From the NCBI RefSeq assembly GCF_900496965.1, contig NZ_UFQB01000006.1, forward strand, positions 1-64,000: DNA of 64,000 bases, given 5' to 3'. Both the position numbers and the translations under genes were made by a program. Below the pieces are notes generated by a model that saw nothing but the letters and a program-made list of their open reading frames with translations, was not told the DNA's origin and did no database searches. Of this stretch, positions 43,052 through 52,237 are shown one piece after another. Within the stretch, counting starts at the first letter, position 1; every line of letters starts with the position of its first letter. Source of the stretch: Achromobacter agilis. Lineage in GTDB: Bacteria; Pseudomonadota; Gammaproteobacteria; Burkholderiales; Burkholderiaceae_B.

Positions 43052-44275
43052 TTAAGCGCGGTAGCGGGCGATGAGCTCGACCGTCCGCTCGATCGCGTGC
43101 AGCGCCGCGGCGTGGTTCTGCGAGAAATTGAGGCGGAAGCTGTCGCCGGTATCGGGGCTGAACTCCGTGCCGGGGGTTACCGTCACGCCGGCCTGGCGGC
43201 GCAGGATGCGCACGAAATCCTGCGGGGACACCGTCAGCTTGGGCAGCCTGGGAAACAGATAGCTTCCTGCCTGGGGCGTGCGGGCGGCCAGGCCTTCCAC
43301 CGAGCGGAGCACGCGCAGCAGGTCGTCGCGGATGGCCTGGTGCTGCTGGATCCGTTCCTCCATATAGCTTTCGGGCTCCTCGAACCACGTGCGCAGCACG
43401 GCCTGGCAGTAGCCGGGAGCCCGGAGCGACACGATGGCCTGCAGCTTTTCCATGCGGTCGAGCAGCTTCGGGGCGCCAAAAGCCACGCCCAGGCGGTAGC
43501 CGCTCAGGGATTCGGTCTTGGAGGGGCCCATGATGGTGATGACGTTGCCGGGGTCGATCCCGGCCGCGCGCAGGTGCGTATATTCGACGCCCGCATAGCG
43601 CAGGCGCGAGTACAGCTGGTCGACGATGACCGTCGCCCGGTACTGGTTGGCAAGCGCGGCGATCTGTCCGATCTCGTCCTTCGAATAGACCACCCCGGCC
43701 GGATTGTTGGGGTTGGAGAACAGGAAAGTCTTCACCCCCGCCTTGAAGGCCGACTCGAGCTGGCCCAGGTCCAGGCCCGCGCGGTCGGCGTTATTCAGGT
43801 AATCCATCTCGATCGGGACAATTTCGCCGCCGATGAATTCGACCAGCTTGCGATTGGCGAAATAGTCGGGCCGCACGATCGCCACCTTGTCGCCGGGCGC
43901 GACGGTGGAGGCGATGGACAGGAACAGGGCTCCCTGCGTGCCCGGGGTGATGATCAGTTCGTCCGAGCCCGAAACCGGGCTGCCGGTGAACCGCCCCAGG
44001 TGCTCCGCCACGCGGGCGCGCAGGTCGGCGCGCCCGCGATACTCCGTATAGGCCTGCTCGCCTCCGCTTTCCACGCCGGCGACGAAGGCTTCCAGGGAGC
44101 CGGGCGTGGGCGCGAATGCGCTTTCGTTCACGTCGCCGTGCGAAAAGTCCACCGGTGTGCCGGGCAGCGTGTCGCCTTTCAGCAGGGCATCCAACCCCTC
44201 AGCGCGCTGGCGGACTTCCTGGCCAGGCGCGTTGTCAGTGGAGAGTCTGGCGAATTTCTGTTCGATCAAGCTCAT
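43052..44275 (-). CDS. PLP-dependent aminotransferase, class I/II
   Basis: A 407-aa fold-type I aminotransferase. Motifs: SNPNNPAGVVYSKDEI, the PLP-lysine block MGPSKTESLSGYRLGVAFG, and GTQGALFLSI for the phosphate region. The C-terminal arginine for the substrate carboxylate is in FSPDTGDSFRLNFSQN. It would convert the cluster's amino acid product to a keto acid, next to RidA. Substrate unknown. Confidence 0.88.
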   Translation of the reverse strand: MSLIEQKFARLSTDNAPGQEVRQRAEGLDALLKGDTLPGTPVDFSHGDVNESAFAPTPGSLEAFVAGVESGGEQAYTEYRGRADLRARVAEHLGRFTGSPVSGSDELIITPGTQGALFLSIASTVAPGDKVAIVRPDYFANRKLVEFIGGEIVPIEMDYLNNADRAGLDLGQLESAFKAGVKTFLFSNPNNPAGVVYSKDEIGQIAALANQYRATVIVDQLYSRLRYAGVEYTHLRAAGIDPGNVITIMGPSKTESLSGYRLGVAFGAPKLLDRMEKLQAIVSLRAPGYCQAVLRTWFEEPESYMEERIQQHQAIRDDLLRVLRSVEGLAARTPQAGSYLFPRLPKLTVSPQDFVRILRRQAGVTVTPGTEFSPDTGDSFRLNFSQNHAAALHAIERTVELIARYRA

Positions 44276-44350
44276 GGGATTTCCTTTCAGTAGAGTGGAA
44301 ATGACGTGCGGTGAAGCCGCCGGGCTTTCACGAGCCGCGGCTGGCTGGGA

Positions 44351-45709
44351 CTAAGCCGCGGCGGTATGCCGTGATGCTATCCAGGATTCAAGATGATGGA
44401 TACCCGCGCCGCCCAGGCAGAAGACGGGATCCGAGAACAGGTCGCGGTGCAGCGGGATGTTCGTGTCGATGCCTTGCACGACGGCCTCGCGCAGCGCGAC
44501 CCGCATGCGGGCGAGCGCCTGCTCGCGCGTGTCGCCGAATGCGATGAATTTTCCGATCATCGAATCGTAGTGCGGCGGCACCGTATAGCCGGCATAGGCA
44601 TGCGAATCCACCCGCAAGCCCGGCCCGCCCGGCGGCCGCCAGTGCGTGATGCGGCCCGGGGAAGGCAGGAAGGACGCGGCATTCTCGGCATTGATCCGGC
44701 ATTCGATCGCATGGCCGTGGCGCCGGATCTGGTCCTGGCGCCAGGGCAGGGGCTCTCCGGCCGCGATGCGGATCTGCATCTGCACGATGTCGATGCCGGT
44801 CGTGAGTTCGGTGACGGGGTGCTCGACCTGCAGCCGCGTGTTCATTTCGATGAAGTAGAACTCGCCGTCCTCATACAGGAACTCGAACGTGCCCGCGCCC
44901 CGATAGCCGATCGACCTGCATGCGCTGGCGCAGCGTTCGCCGATCGCCTCGATAGCCTGGCGATCGACGCCGGGGGCGGGAGACTCCTCTACGACTTTCT
45001 GGTGCCGCCGCTGCATGGAGCAGTCGCGTTCGCCCAGCCAGACGGCCTGGCCGTGGTGGTCGGCCAGTACCTGGATTTCGATGTGGCGGGGCTGCTGCAG
45101 GAAGCGCTCCATGTAAAGATCCGGATTGCCGAAAGCCGCCCGCGCTTCGGCACGCGTCGTTTCCACCGCCGCCTGCAAGCCGCTTTCGGACTCGACCACG
45201 CGCATTCCCCGGCCCCCGCCGCCGCCCGCCGCCTTGATGATCAGCGGAAAGCCTATCCTTCCGGCTTGCCGCAATATGGCCTGGGCGTCATCGGGCAGCA
45301 CGCCGTCCGATCCCGGCACGCAAGGCACCCCCGATTCTTGCATGGCCTGTTTGGCTTTGACTTTGTCGCCCATCATGCGGATCGCCGATGGGGCCGGGCC
45401 GATGAACGTCATGCCCGCAGCCTCCACGGCCTCGGCGAAGCCGCCGTTCTCGCTGAGGAAGCCATAGCCGGGGTGGACCGCCTGCGCGCCCGTCAGCCTG
45501 GCGGCGGCAAGAATGGCGGAAGTGTTGAGGTAGCTGTCCGCGGAGGCAGCCGGCCCGATGCAGAGCGCTTCGTCGGCCTGCTGCAGGTAGGAAGCATCTC
45601 GGTCCGCTTCGGAGTGCACGATGACGGTCTGGACGCCCAGCTCGTGGCAGGCCCGCTGTATGCGCAAGGCGATTTCGCCACGATTGGCGATGAGAATCTT
45701 ACGAAACAT
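44351..45709 (-). CDS. accC: Biotin carboxylase (AccC-like) of the carboxylase cluster
   Basis: A 452-aa ATP-grasp biotin carboxylase that uses ATP and bicarbonate to carboxylate biotin on a carrier. The start [26 protein letters not shown], the glycine-rich ATP loop [31 protein letters not shown] and [16 protein letters not shown] are all intact, so it should be active. It overlaps the BCCP gene by 11 bp. No accA/accD carboxyltransferase is present, but the carboxyltransferase-like PxpB/PxpC are in the same cluster, so it probably serves a dedicated amide or lactam carboxylase and not fatty acid synthesis. Confidence 0.9.
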   Translation of the reverse strand: MFRKILIANRGEIALRIQRACHELGVQTVIVHSEADRDASYLQQADEALCIGPAASADSYLNTSAILAAARLTGAQAVHPGYGFLSENGGFAEAVEAAGMTFIGPAPSAIRMMGDKVKAKQAMQESGVPCVPGSDGVLPDDAQAILRQAGRIGFPLIIKAAGGGGGRGMRVVESESGLQAAVETTRAEARAAFGNPDLYMERFLQQPRHIEIQVLADHHGQAVWLGERDCSMQRRHQKVVEESPAPGVDRQAIEAIGERCASACRSIGYRGAGTFEFLYEDGEFYFIEMNTRLQVEHPVTELTTGIDIVQMQIRIAAGEPLPWRQDQIRRHGHAIECRINAENAASFLPSPGRITHWRPPGGPGLRVDSHAYAGYTVPPHYDSMIGKFIAFGDTREQALARMRVALREAVVQGIDTNIPLHRDLFSDPVFCLGGAGIHHLESWIASRHTAAA

Positions 45710-46160
45710 GGTCGGCCTCGCCGGGTTCAAGAATGAACAACGCCTGCCCTTGCTCGACCATCTGCCCGTCCTCGCACAGCACCCGGACGATCGTGCCGGC
45801 TTGGGGGGCGGCCACTTCGGTCAACATCTTCATCGCTTCGATGACGCACAGGGGCGCTCCCGCAGCCGCCCAGCCGCCTTCGCGCGCCAAGGGCTCTCCC
45901 CCCGGGCTGGAAGCCCGGTAGAAAGCGCCCGCCAACGGGGCGGCGACTGTCTGGGAGGTCGGCGCTGCGGCGGCCGCCTGCGGCTCGGAAGCGGGCATGC
46001 CGGGGGGCGCTGCGGAGCCGGGAGGCGGGGCGGAATCTACGCTGCCTGCACGCCGGCGGATACGGACGCCGAAGGCGGGTTCGCTGACATAGAGCTCCGC
46101 GATGCGTTCTTCGGCGACCAGATCGATCATGTCGAGGATCAATTGGGTGTTCTGGGTCAT
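45699..46160 (-). CDS. accB: Biotin carboxyl carrier protein (BCCP)
   Basis: A 153-aa BCCP. The N-terminal AccB-type helical segment ([21 protein letters not shown]) is followed by a Pro/Ala/Ser-rich linker (residues ~40-70) and a biotinyl domain with the biotinylation motif EAMKM, Lys111. It carries carboxybiotin from the adjacent biotin carboxylase. An overlap with the biotin carboxylase gene shows coupling. The linker resembles the AccB swinging arm. Confidence 0.9.
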   Translation of the reverse strand: MTQNTQLILDMIDLVAEERIAELYVSEPAFGVRIRRRAGSVDSAPPPGSAAPPGMPASEPQAAAAAPTSQTVAAPLAGAFYRASSPGGEPLAREGGWAAAGAPLCVIEAMKMLTEVAAPQAGTIVRVLCEDGQMVEQGQALFILEPGEADHVS

Positions 46161-46163
46161 CGC

Positions 46164-46577
46164 TCAGCGCTGCCTTGGCTTGAGTTGGAATAGGGGCATG
46201 CCGTAATCCACGATCTGGCCCTCGGCCCCCAGCACGGCGCCGATCGAGCCATCCACGGGCGCATGCACGGACACGAGGTTTTCATCCAGGGCCACCAGCG
46301 CCAGCAGCTGGCCCTGGCTTACCTCGTCGCCCGGCTCGATCTGAACCGGCAGCCTGTCGGCATGGCTGCGCAGCAACCGGCCCAGCGTGGCGCTGCGCAC
46401 GTCGATGAGAGAGGAATCCGGGGTGGGCGCGGCCTCCGGCGTGGCGGCGCCCTCGGAAACCGCGGGCACGTCGATCCGGATGCTGACCAAGCGCTCGCCC
46501 TCCCGGATCTCGACCGATTCGACCCCGCGCAGGCGAAGCTGGCGCACATAGGTCCGGATGTCGGAGAGTGTCGTCAT
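46164..46577 (-). CDS. Biotinyl-domain protein lacking the biotinylated lysine
   Basis: A 137-aa protein with the same two-part build as the neighbouring BCCP: an N-terminal segment (MTTLSDIRTYVRQLRLRGVES), a Pro/Ala linker and a lipoyl/biotinyl-like domain (EPGDEVSQGQLLALVALDEN then VHAPVDGSIGAVLGAEGQIVDYGMPLFQL). Where BCCP has EAMKM, this has ALDEN; Glu99 stands in place of the lysine, so biotinylation is not possible. It lies 3 bp upstream of accB, so it could be an inactive scaffold that keeps the carboxylase together, or a regulatory dummy. No frameshift is seen. Confidence 0.75.
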   Translation of the reverse strand: MTTLSDIRTYVRQLRLRGVESVEIREGERLVSIRIDVPAVSEGAATPEAAPTPDSSLIDVRSATLGRLLRSHADRLPVQIEPGDEVSQGQLLALVALDENLVSVHAPVDGSIGAVLGAEGQIVDYGMPLFQLKPRQR

Positions 46578-46590
46578 GGCCGTCTCCCGT

Positions 46591-47394
46591 TCATTGCAGC
46601 CCTTCCAGCGCCCGCAGCGTGTTCCTGACCATGCTTTCTACGGTGGGAAGCACCGCGGCCGCCCGGTCCTCGCGATAGGCGTAAGGCTCTCCTTCCTCCA
46701 TATAGAGGTGCCGCGACATTTCGAGCTGAACGGCATGCACGCCGGATTGGGGGCGGCCGTAGTTGCGGGTGATGTAGCCCCCCTTGAAGCGCGCGTCGAT
46801 GACCCAACTGAAGGGACTGGCGCTGGCTGCGGCGACAGCGGCTTCGCGCAGCGCGGGCGCGCACGCGGCGCCGCTGAATGTGCCGATGTTCAAGTCAGGC
46901 AACTGTCCTTCGAAAAGGCGGGGCAGCTCATTGGCGATGGAGTGGGCTTCCCAGAGCAATACGTGGGCATGCTTCTCGCGCAAGCGCGCCAGCTCCTGCT
47001 GCAACGCGTCGTGATAGGGCTGCCAGTACCGGGCGATGCGCTCCGCCGTCTCTTGCTCGTCCGGCGGGGCGGCGTCGGCGCGGTACAGGGCTTCGCCGAC
47101 AAAACTCTCGGTCGGGCACAAGCCGGTGGTGGTGGTTCCCGGGTAAAGGCTCGCGCCGTCGGCCGGTCGGTTGACGTCGATGATGTAGCGCGAATAGTTG
47201 GCCTGCAGCACCGAAGCGCCCATCGCGCGGGCGAAGCCATAGAGGCGCGCGAGATGCCAATCGGTATCCGCGATCTTGTGGGCGGCGGGCGTCATGCGGC
47301 GCAGGAATGGCTCGGGCAGGCATTCGCCGCCGTGGGGAATGGAAATGAGCAGGGGCAGATGGCCCTGGGTCAACGTGACGATCGGAGGATTCAT
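46591..47394 (-). CDS. N-formylglutamate amidohydrolase family protein (HutG-like)
   Basis: A 267-aa zinc-dependent hydrolase that in histidine degradation releases glutamate from N-formylglutamate. Motifs: LISIPHGGECLPEPF, DTDWHLARLYGFARAMG, SRYIIDVNRPADG, LLWEAHSI and YITRNYGRPQSGVHAVQLEMSR. No hut genes accompany it; here it probably cleaves an N-acyl intermediate of the cluster pathway. The start at 47394 overlaps the dehydrogenase gene by four bases. Confidence 0.87.
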   Translation of the reverse strand: MNPPIVTLTQGHLPLLISIPHGGECLPEPFLRRMTPAAHKIADTDWHLARLYGFARAMGASVLQANYSRYIIDVNRPADGASLYPGTTTTGLCPTESFVGEALYRADAAPPDEQETAERIARYWQPYHDALQQELARLREKHAHVLLWEAHSIANELPRLFEGQLPDLNIGTFSGAACAPALREAAVAAASASPFSWVIDARFKGGYITRNYGRPQSGVHAVQLEMSRHLYMEEGEPYAYREDRAAAVLPTVESMVRNTLRALEGLQ

Positions 47395-48395
47395 GGCTGG
47401 CGCTCGGCGAAGTTGGAAGATGCTGGCTGGCGGCGGCGGTCCCACGCCTGAGGATGCACAAGATGGGCAGGCTGCCGGCCGGCGAGTACCGAAAGGATCT
47501 GTTCAGCGCATTGGCGGGCGGTCGCCTCCAGGGCCTCCTGGGTGGAACCGGCGACATGCGGAGTGAGCACGACGTTGGGCAGCCCGGCGACCACGGACCC
47601 CGCAGGCAGCGGCTCTGTTTCGAAGACGTCCAGCCCGGCGCCGTAGATGCGCCCGTCGCGCAGGGCGTCCGCCAGGGCCGATTCGTCGATGAGCCCGCCC
47701 CGGGACGTATTGATGACGATGGCGCCGGGTTTCATCTGCTCCAGCGCCGCCTTGTCCAGCGTGTGCCGGGTGTCGCCGCGCAATGGCCGATGCAGCGACA
47801 CGACGTCCGACGTCCGCAGCAGTTCATGCAGCGTGTCGACGCGGGTCGCGCCGGATGGCGGCAAGCCGTCGGCGGGCAGGCTGGGCGACCAGACGACGAC
47901 GCGCATGTCCAGCGCCCGCGCGGCCATGTCGCAGAGCAAGCGGCCGGTGCGGCCCCAGCCCACGATGCCCAGCGTTTTTCCGCAGAGCGAGAACAGGGGC
48001 TGTTCATACTTGAAACGCCAATGGCCCTTGCGCGTCGCGGCGTCCGCCTGCACGGCCTGGCGGGCGGTGGCAAGCATCAGCATCAGCGCATGCTCCGCGA
48101 CCGAGCGCACGTTCGCATCGGGAGTGAAAACGACGGGTATGCCTTTCGACTCTGCATGGGAGACGTCGATCTTGTCCGTGCCCGTGCCGTGGTTGGCGAT
48201 GACGCACAGGCGCGGCGCCGCGTCCATGAGCGCGGCGGGAAGGCTGTCGCGGACGATGACCGCGTCGGCCTCGGCGATGATCTCGCGCAGGGAATCCAGG
48301 CCGGGCCCGGGAGATTGGCGCACCTCCACGCCGGCCTCGCGCAGAATCTGCGCGCCGATGGGGTGGATGGGTTGCGCGATGACGCAAATCGGCAT
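47391..48395 (-). CDS. D-2-hydroxyacid dehydrogenase
   Basis: A 334-aa NAD(P)-dependent dehydrogenase of the D-isomer-specific 2-hydroxyacid family. The Rossmann motif is GIVGWGRTGRLL; VINTSRGGLIDESALADALRDG carries the catalytic arginine region; VFETEPLPA the glutamate; LTPHVAGSTQEALEA the catalytic histidine. It would reduce a 2-keto acid from the aminotransferases, or act in reverse. Four-base overlap with the HutG-like gene indicates coupling. Confidence 0.9.
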   Translation of the reverse strand: MPICVIAQPIHPIGAQILREAGVEVRQSPGPGLDSLREIIAEADAVIVRDSLPAALMDAAPRLCVIANHGTGTDKIDVSHAESKGIPVVFTPDANVRSVAEHALMLMLATARQAVQADAATRKGHWRFKYEQPLFSLCGKTLGIVGWGRTGRLLCDMAARALDMRVVVWSPSLPADGLPPSGATRVDTLHELLRTSDVVSLHRPLRGDTRHTLDKAALEQMKPGAIVINTSRGGLIDESALADALRDGRIYGAGLDVFETEPLPAGSVVAGLPNVVLTPHVAGSTQEALEATARQCAEQILSVLAGRQPAHLVHPQAWDRRRQPASSNFAERQP

Positions 48396-48407
48396 GATGA
48401 AAGGTCC

Positions 48408-49694
48408 TCAAATAGGGGCGGGGTCTTGTGGTTCGGCCAGTCCGGCGCGCATGGCTAGCACCTGGCCCAGGCATCGGACTCCCGCGGCAAAGTCGTCCAT
48501 GGCCATGGCCTCCTCGGGGTTGTGGCTTCCGTTCGCGTTGCGCACGAACAGCATGGCGGTGGGAACGCCCCGGTTCGAGAAGGTCGCAGCGTCGTGCCCC
48601 GCGCCGCTGGGAAGCTGACGGGGCTGCACGCCCGCCGCCAGTGCGGCGCCGCGCAGCGCGTGCTGCAGAGGTTCGTCCATGACCGCGGGCTGGCTGCCCG
48701 AGACGGGGCCCCAATCGAAGCGGACGCCATGGGAGGCTTCCAGTTCGTGCGCCGCCGCCAGCAGCAGCGAATCCAGCAGGCGCAAGGTGTCGACGTTGCG
48801 CGAGCGAATGTCGACGCAGAAGCTCACCTGCCCGGGTACTTTGCTGAAATCGGCCTGCATGGGGTCTGTGTTCACCTGGCCGAAGGTGAGGGTAAGTTCG
48901 TGCCCGCTGGCCTCCAGGTCTTGCCATTCGCGCTGCAGACGCTCGATCAAGGCGGCCAGCGCCACGACGGCGTCCTGTCGGTGGGAGCGTGGCGTGGCGC
49001 CCGAGTGCGCGTACCTGCCCTTGATCTGCGCTTGCCTGTAGCGATGGCTGCCGCAGATGCCGGTCACCACGCCGAGGGCGTGGCCGCCTCCTTCCAGGAC
49101 CGGTCCCTGCTCGATATGCAGTTCGACAAAGCAGTCGATGGACTCTGGGCGCAACTCGGCTTCCCCCCGGGCAAGCGCCTCGGGCCGGCCGCCAAGTTCG
49201 CCGATGTGCTCCGCCAGGGTCCGGCCAGTGTCGGCGCGGCGGCTGGACAGGGCCTGGGGGCTCAGCAGGCCGAACGCGGACGTGCTGCCGATGTAGGAGA
49301 CGGGGAACCAGGCGCTTTCCTCGGCCCGTATCCCCATGACCGTGACGTCGCGGTCCGGCTGGGCGCCTTCGCGGATCCATCCCGCGAGCACCGCCAGGCC
49401 CGCGACGACACCCGCCGCGCCGTCGTAGTTTCCGCCCCTGGGAACGGAGTCCAGGTGGGAACCGGTCATCACCACGGGCTTTTCCCGGCGGCGTCCCGGC
49501 AGTGTCAGGTACAGGTTGAGGGCCGCGTCGACGCGCACTTCCAGGCCCAGGCGCCGCGCGTTGTCGGCCATCAGGGCATGGGCGCGTTGTTCGCCTGCGC
49601 CGTAAGTGTCTCGCGTGATGCCCACACCGTCGAAGCTCGATGCGTGCAGTTGTTCGAACAGGCTTGCGGCCAGGGTCAGGTCGGGTTCTATCAT
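48408..49694 (-). CDS. M20-family Zn hydrolase (N-carbamoyl-amino-acid / allantoate / ureidopropionase type)
   Basis: A 428-aa amidohydrolase of the AmaB/HyuC/AllC group in the M20 peptidase family. Metal ligands: GSHLDSVPRGGNYDGAAG (His and Asp), RAEESAWFPVSYIGS (Glu pair), ELHIEQGPVLE (His), and HDAATFSNRGVP with NANGSHNPEEAM at the end. It cleaves N-carbamoyl or ureido groups to an amino acid, CO2 and NH3. In the cluster it fits removal of a carboxyl or carbamoyl group from an opened ring. Its start overlaps the stop of the fused ATPase gene by four bases. Confidence 0.9.
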   Translation of the reverse strand: MIEPDLTLAASLFEQLHASSFDGVGITRDTYGAGEQRAHALMADNARRLGLEVRVDAALNLYLTLPGRRREKPVVMTGSHLDSVPRGGNYDGAAGVVAGLAVLAGWIREGAQPDRDVTVMGIRAEESAWFPVSYIGSTSAFGLLSPQALSSRRADTGRTLAEHIGELGGRPEALARGEAELRPESIDCFVELHIEQGPVLEGGGHALGVVTGICGSHRYRQAQIKGRYAHSGATPRSHRQDAVVALAALIERLQREWQDLEASGHELTLTFGQVNTDPMQADFSKVPGQVSFCVDIRSRNVDTLRLLDSLLLAAAHELEASHGVRFDWGPVSGSQPAVMDEPLQHALRGAALAAGVQPRQLPSGAGHDAATFSNRGVPTAMLFVRNANGSHNPEEAMAMDDFAAGVRCLGQVLAMRAGLAEPQDPAPI

Positions 49695-51400
49695 GAGGCG
49701 TGGGGGGCCAGGGCCGCGTCGTTCAGGGATTCGGAATGGTGGATCGCGGCGGCGGGATCCCAGCCTCGTCCGGGCATGGCGGCGATGAGTTGCCTCGTGT
49801 AGGCATCCTGGGGATCATCGAAAATCTGCGCGGGCGGGCCTTGTTCGACCACCTGGCCGCGGTGCATGACCAGCAGGTGATCGCATATCTGCGCCGCCAC
49901 GCGCAGGTCGTGGGTAATGAAAATCAGCGCCAGCTGCAACCGTTGCTGGACGTCGTGGAGCAGCTTCAGCACCTGCGCCTGTACCGACACGTCGAGCGCC
50001 GAGACCGATTCGTCGGCCACGATCAGCCGCGGTTCCATGGCCAGCGCGCGCGCGATGCCGACGCGCTGGCGCTGGCCGCCGGAGAACTCTCCGGGGTATC
50101 GGTCGAAGGCAGAGGGATCCAGCTCTACCAGTTGCAGCAGCTCGCGAGCCCGCTTTTCCGCCTGCTGGCGGGAAACGCCGCTGGCGAGCGGGCCGTCGCA
50201 GAGGATCCGGCCTACCGTTTGGCGCGGATTCAGCGAGGCGAACGGATCCTGGAAGATCATCTGGATGTTTCGCCGCTTCGGCCGGAACTGAGCTTCCGAC
50301 ATCGGCGCGATGTCCTGGCCGTCGAAGATCATCTGGCCGCCGTCGATGTCCAGGAGCTTGAGCAGGCATTTTCCGATGGTGGACTTGCCCGAGCCGGATT
50401 CGCCGACGATGCCCAGCGTTTCGCCACGCTTGACCGTGAAGCTCACATCGTTGACGGCATGGACGACGCGGCCCTTGCGGAACAGGCCCCCGCCGACGGC
50501 ATAGGTCTTGTGCAGGTTTTCGACCTGCAGCACTGGGCCGCCAGCGGGCGTGGCACGCGTCGAGGGCGACGCGCGGTGCCGCGGGACGGCGCCGATGAGC
50601 CGGCGCGTATAGGGATGCTGCGGGCGGTTCAGGATCTGCTCGGCAAGGCCTTGCTCGACGAGTATCCCTTTCTCCATGACGGCGACTCTGTCGGCGATCT
50701 CCGCGACCACGCCGAAATCGTGGGTGACGAACATCACCCCCATGCCCTTGTCCCGCTGGATGCGGGCGATCAGGGCAAGAATCTGCGCTTGCGTGGTGAC
50801 GTCCAGCGCAGTCGTGGGTTCATCGGCGATAAGCAGTTTTGGTTCGAGCGCCAGCGCCATCGCGATCATGACGCGTTGGCGCTGGCCTCCCGACAGCCGG
50901 AACGGCCAGGCGTGGCGGATCGCGGCCGGGTCGGGCAGCCCGACCAGTTCCAGCAGTTCCAGCACGCGCTTTTCCCTGGCTTCTCCCGGGTAGGCATTGT
51001 GGACGCGCATGACTTCCGCGATCTGTTCGCCAACGGTCAGCAAGGGGTTCAGCGCCGACAGCGGCTCCTGGAAGATCATGGCCATTTCGCGCCCGCGCAT
51101 GCCGCGCAGGACGTCCTCGTCCAGCGTCAGCAGGTCGCGGCCGCCAAGCAGGATCTGTCCGCCTTCCGGACGGAGATAGTGGGGAAGCAGGCCCATGATG
51201 GCGTTGGCGCTCATGGACTTGCCGGAGCCGGACTCTCCCACGATGCACAGGATCTCGCCGGCGCGAATGTCGTAGGAAATGTCCTGGACGGCGTAGGGGC
51301 GGTCGCCGCCTGAGGGAAGGGCGATGCTCAGGTTCCTGATGGAGAGCAGCGGCGGATTGGAGGGGGGCAATGTCTGCTTGGTCACGGGGTCAGGCTCCAC
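49691..51400 (-). CDS. Fused double ABC ATPase (Dpp/Opp D-F type)
   Basis: A 569-aa protein with two oligopeptide-type ATPase domains in one chain. Domain 1 (~20-265): Walker A GESGSGKS, signature [16 protein letters not shown], Walker [13 protein letters not shown]. Domain 2 (~300-545): [37 protein letters not shown]. The usual DppD-type C-terminal iron-sulfur-like cysteines are not obvious. The first M corresponds to GTG at 51400; a second GTG at 51385 with GGAG nine bases upstream is equally plausible. It powers the peptide-type importer. Confidence 0.9.
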   Translation of the reverse strand: MEPDPVTKQTLPPSNPPLLSIRNLSIALPSGGDRPYAVQDISYDIRAGEILCIVGESGSGKSMSANAIMGLLPHYLRPEGGQILLGGRDLLTLDEDVLRGMRGREMAMIFQEPLSALNPLLTVGEQIAEVMRVHNAYPGEAREKRVLELLELVGLPDPAAIRHAWPFRLSGGQRQRVMIAMALALEPKLLIADEPTTALDVTTQAQILALIARIQRDKGMGVMFVTHDFGVVAEIADRVAVMEKGILVEQGLAEQILNRPQHPYTRRLIGAVPRHRASPSTRATPAGGPVLQVENLHKTYAVGGGLFRKGRVVHAVNDVSFTVKRGETLGIVGESGSGKSTIGKCLLKLLDIDGGQMIFDGQDIAPMSEAQFRPKRRNIQMIFQDPFASLNPRQTVGRILCDGPLASGVSRQQAEKRARELLQLVELDPSAFDRYPGEFSGGQRQRVGIARALAMEPRLIVADESVSALDVSVQAQVLKLLHDVQQRLQLALIFITHDLRVAAQICDHLLVMHRGQVVEQGPPAQIFDDPQDAYTRQLIAAMPGRGWDPAAAIHHSESLNDAALAPHAS

Positions 51401-52229
51401 GCTTGCGAAGTTGCGGGTTGAGAGCGTCGTTCAGACCCTCGCCGATCAGATTGATGGCCAGCACGGTCAGCATGATCGCCAGCCCGGGCCACAGGCTCAT
51501 CCACTGCGATTCGCGCAGCATCGTCCGCGCGGCGCCGATCATGTAGCCCCAGCTCATGAGGTTGCGGTCGCCCAGGCCAAGGAATGACAGCGCCGATTCG
51601 GTCAGGATCGCGGTAGCGGTCATGAGCGATGCGGTCACGATGATGGGCGAGGCGGTGTTGGGCAGGATCTGGGTCAGGATGATGCGGCTGGGACGCTGGC
51701 CGATCACGACGGCCGCCTGCACGAATTCGCGCGTTTTCAAGGTCATGAATTCGGCGCGGACCAGGCGGGCGACGGGCGGCCAGGACACCATCGCGATCGC
51801 CCCGACGATGGAGTGCAGGGAGGGCTTGAATATCGCCACCAGCACCATGGCCATCGCCAGCTGCGGCACGGTCTGGAAGAATTCGGTCGCGCGCATCAGG
51901 GCGTCGTCCACCCATTTGCCGTAGTATCCGGCGAGCGCGCCCACCAGGATGCCGACGAAAACCGCCACCAGGGTCGAGATGACGCCGATCATGAGCGAGA
52001 CGCGGGCGCCATACGCCAGGCCCGCGGCGATGTCGCGGCCCAGCATGTCCGTGCCCAGGATGTAGGCCGGGTCCGTGAACGGCTTGATGAGAGGCTGGGC
52101 CACCATCATCCAGGGCGATTCTTCATACAGGACCGAGGCCGAGGCGCCGACCGCGATAACGATCAACAGCAGGAAAGTGCCCGCCGCGGCGCCGCGGTTG
52201 GCAAGGAATCTATTCAGGAATTTCTTCAT
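51390..52229 (-). CDS. ABC permease, DppC/OppC type
   Basis: A 279-aa inner-membrane permease. The N-terminal single helix (AAAGTFLLLIVIAVGASASVLY) and the periplasmic segment with YILGTDMLGRDIAAGLAYGARVSLMIGVISTLVAVFVG are characteristic of DppC. The EAA region is FVQAAVVIGQRPSRIILTQILPNTASPIIV. It overlaps the double ATPase gene and follows DppB by 8 bp. Confidence 0.92.
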   Translation of the reverse strand: MKKFLNRFLANRGAAAGTFLLLIVIAVGASASVLYEESPWMMVAQPLIKPFTDPAYILGTDMLGRDIAAGLAYGARVSLMIGVISTLVAVFVGILVGALAGYYGKWVDDALMRATEFFQTVPQLAMAMVLVAIFKPSLHSIVGAIAMVSWPPVARLVRAEFMTLKTREFVQAAVVIGQRPSRIILTQILPNTASPIIVTASLMTATAILTESALSFLGLGDRNLMSWGYMIGAARTMLRESQWMSLWPGLAIMLTVLAINLIGEGLNDALNPQLRKRGA

Positions 52230-52237
52230 GGTGTGCC

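Noticed and set aside
44351-46160. Housekeeping acetyl-CoA carboxylase accBC operon
   Set aside because: The BC and BCCP look active but lie in a catabolic cluster beside PxpABC and an importer, without aroQ/prmA-type neighbours or accA/accD. I favour a dedicated carboxylase, though a double role is not excluded.
49691-51400. Frameshift between two ABC ATPase genes
   Set aside because: The frame is continuous with intact motifs in both halves, so a genuine fusion is the simpler reading.
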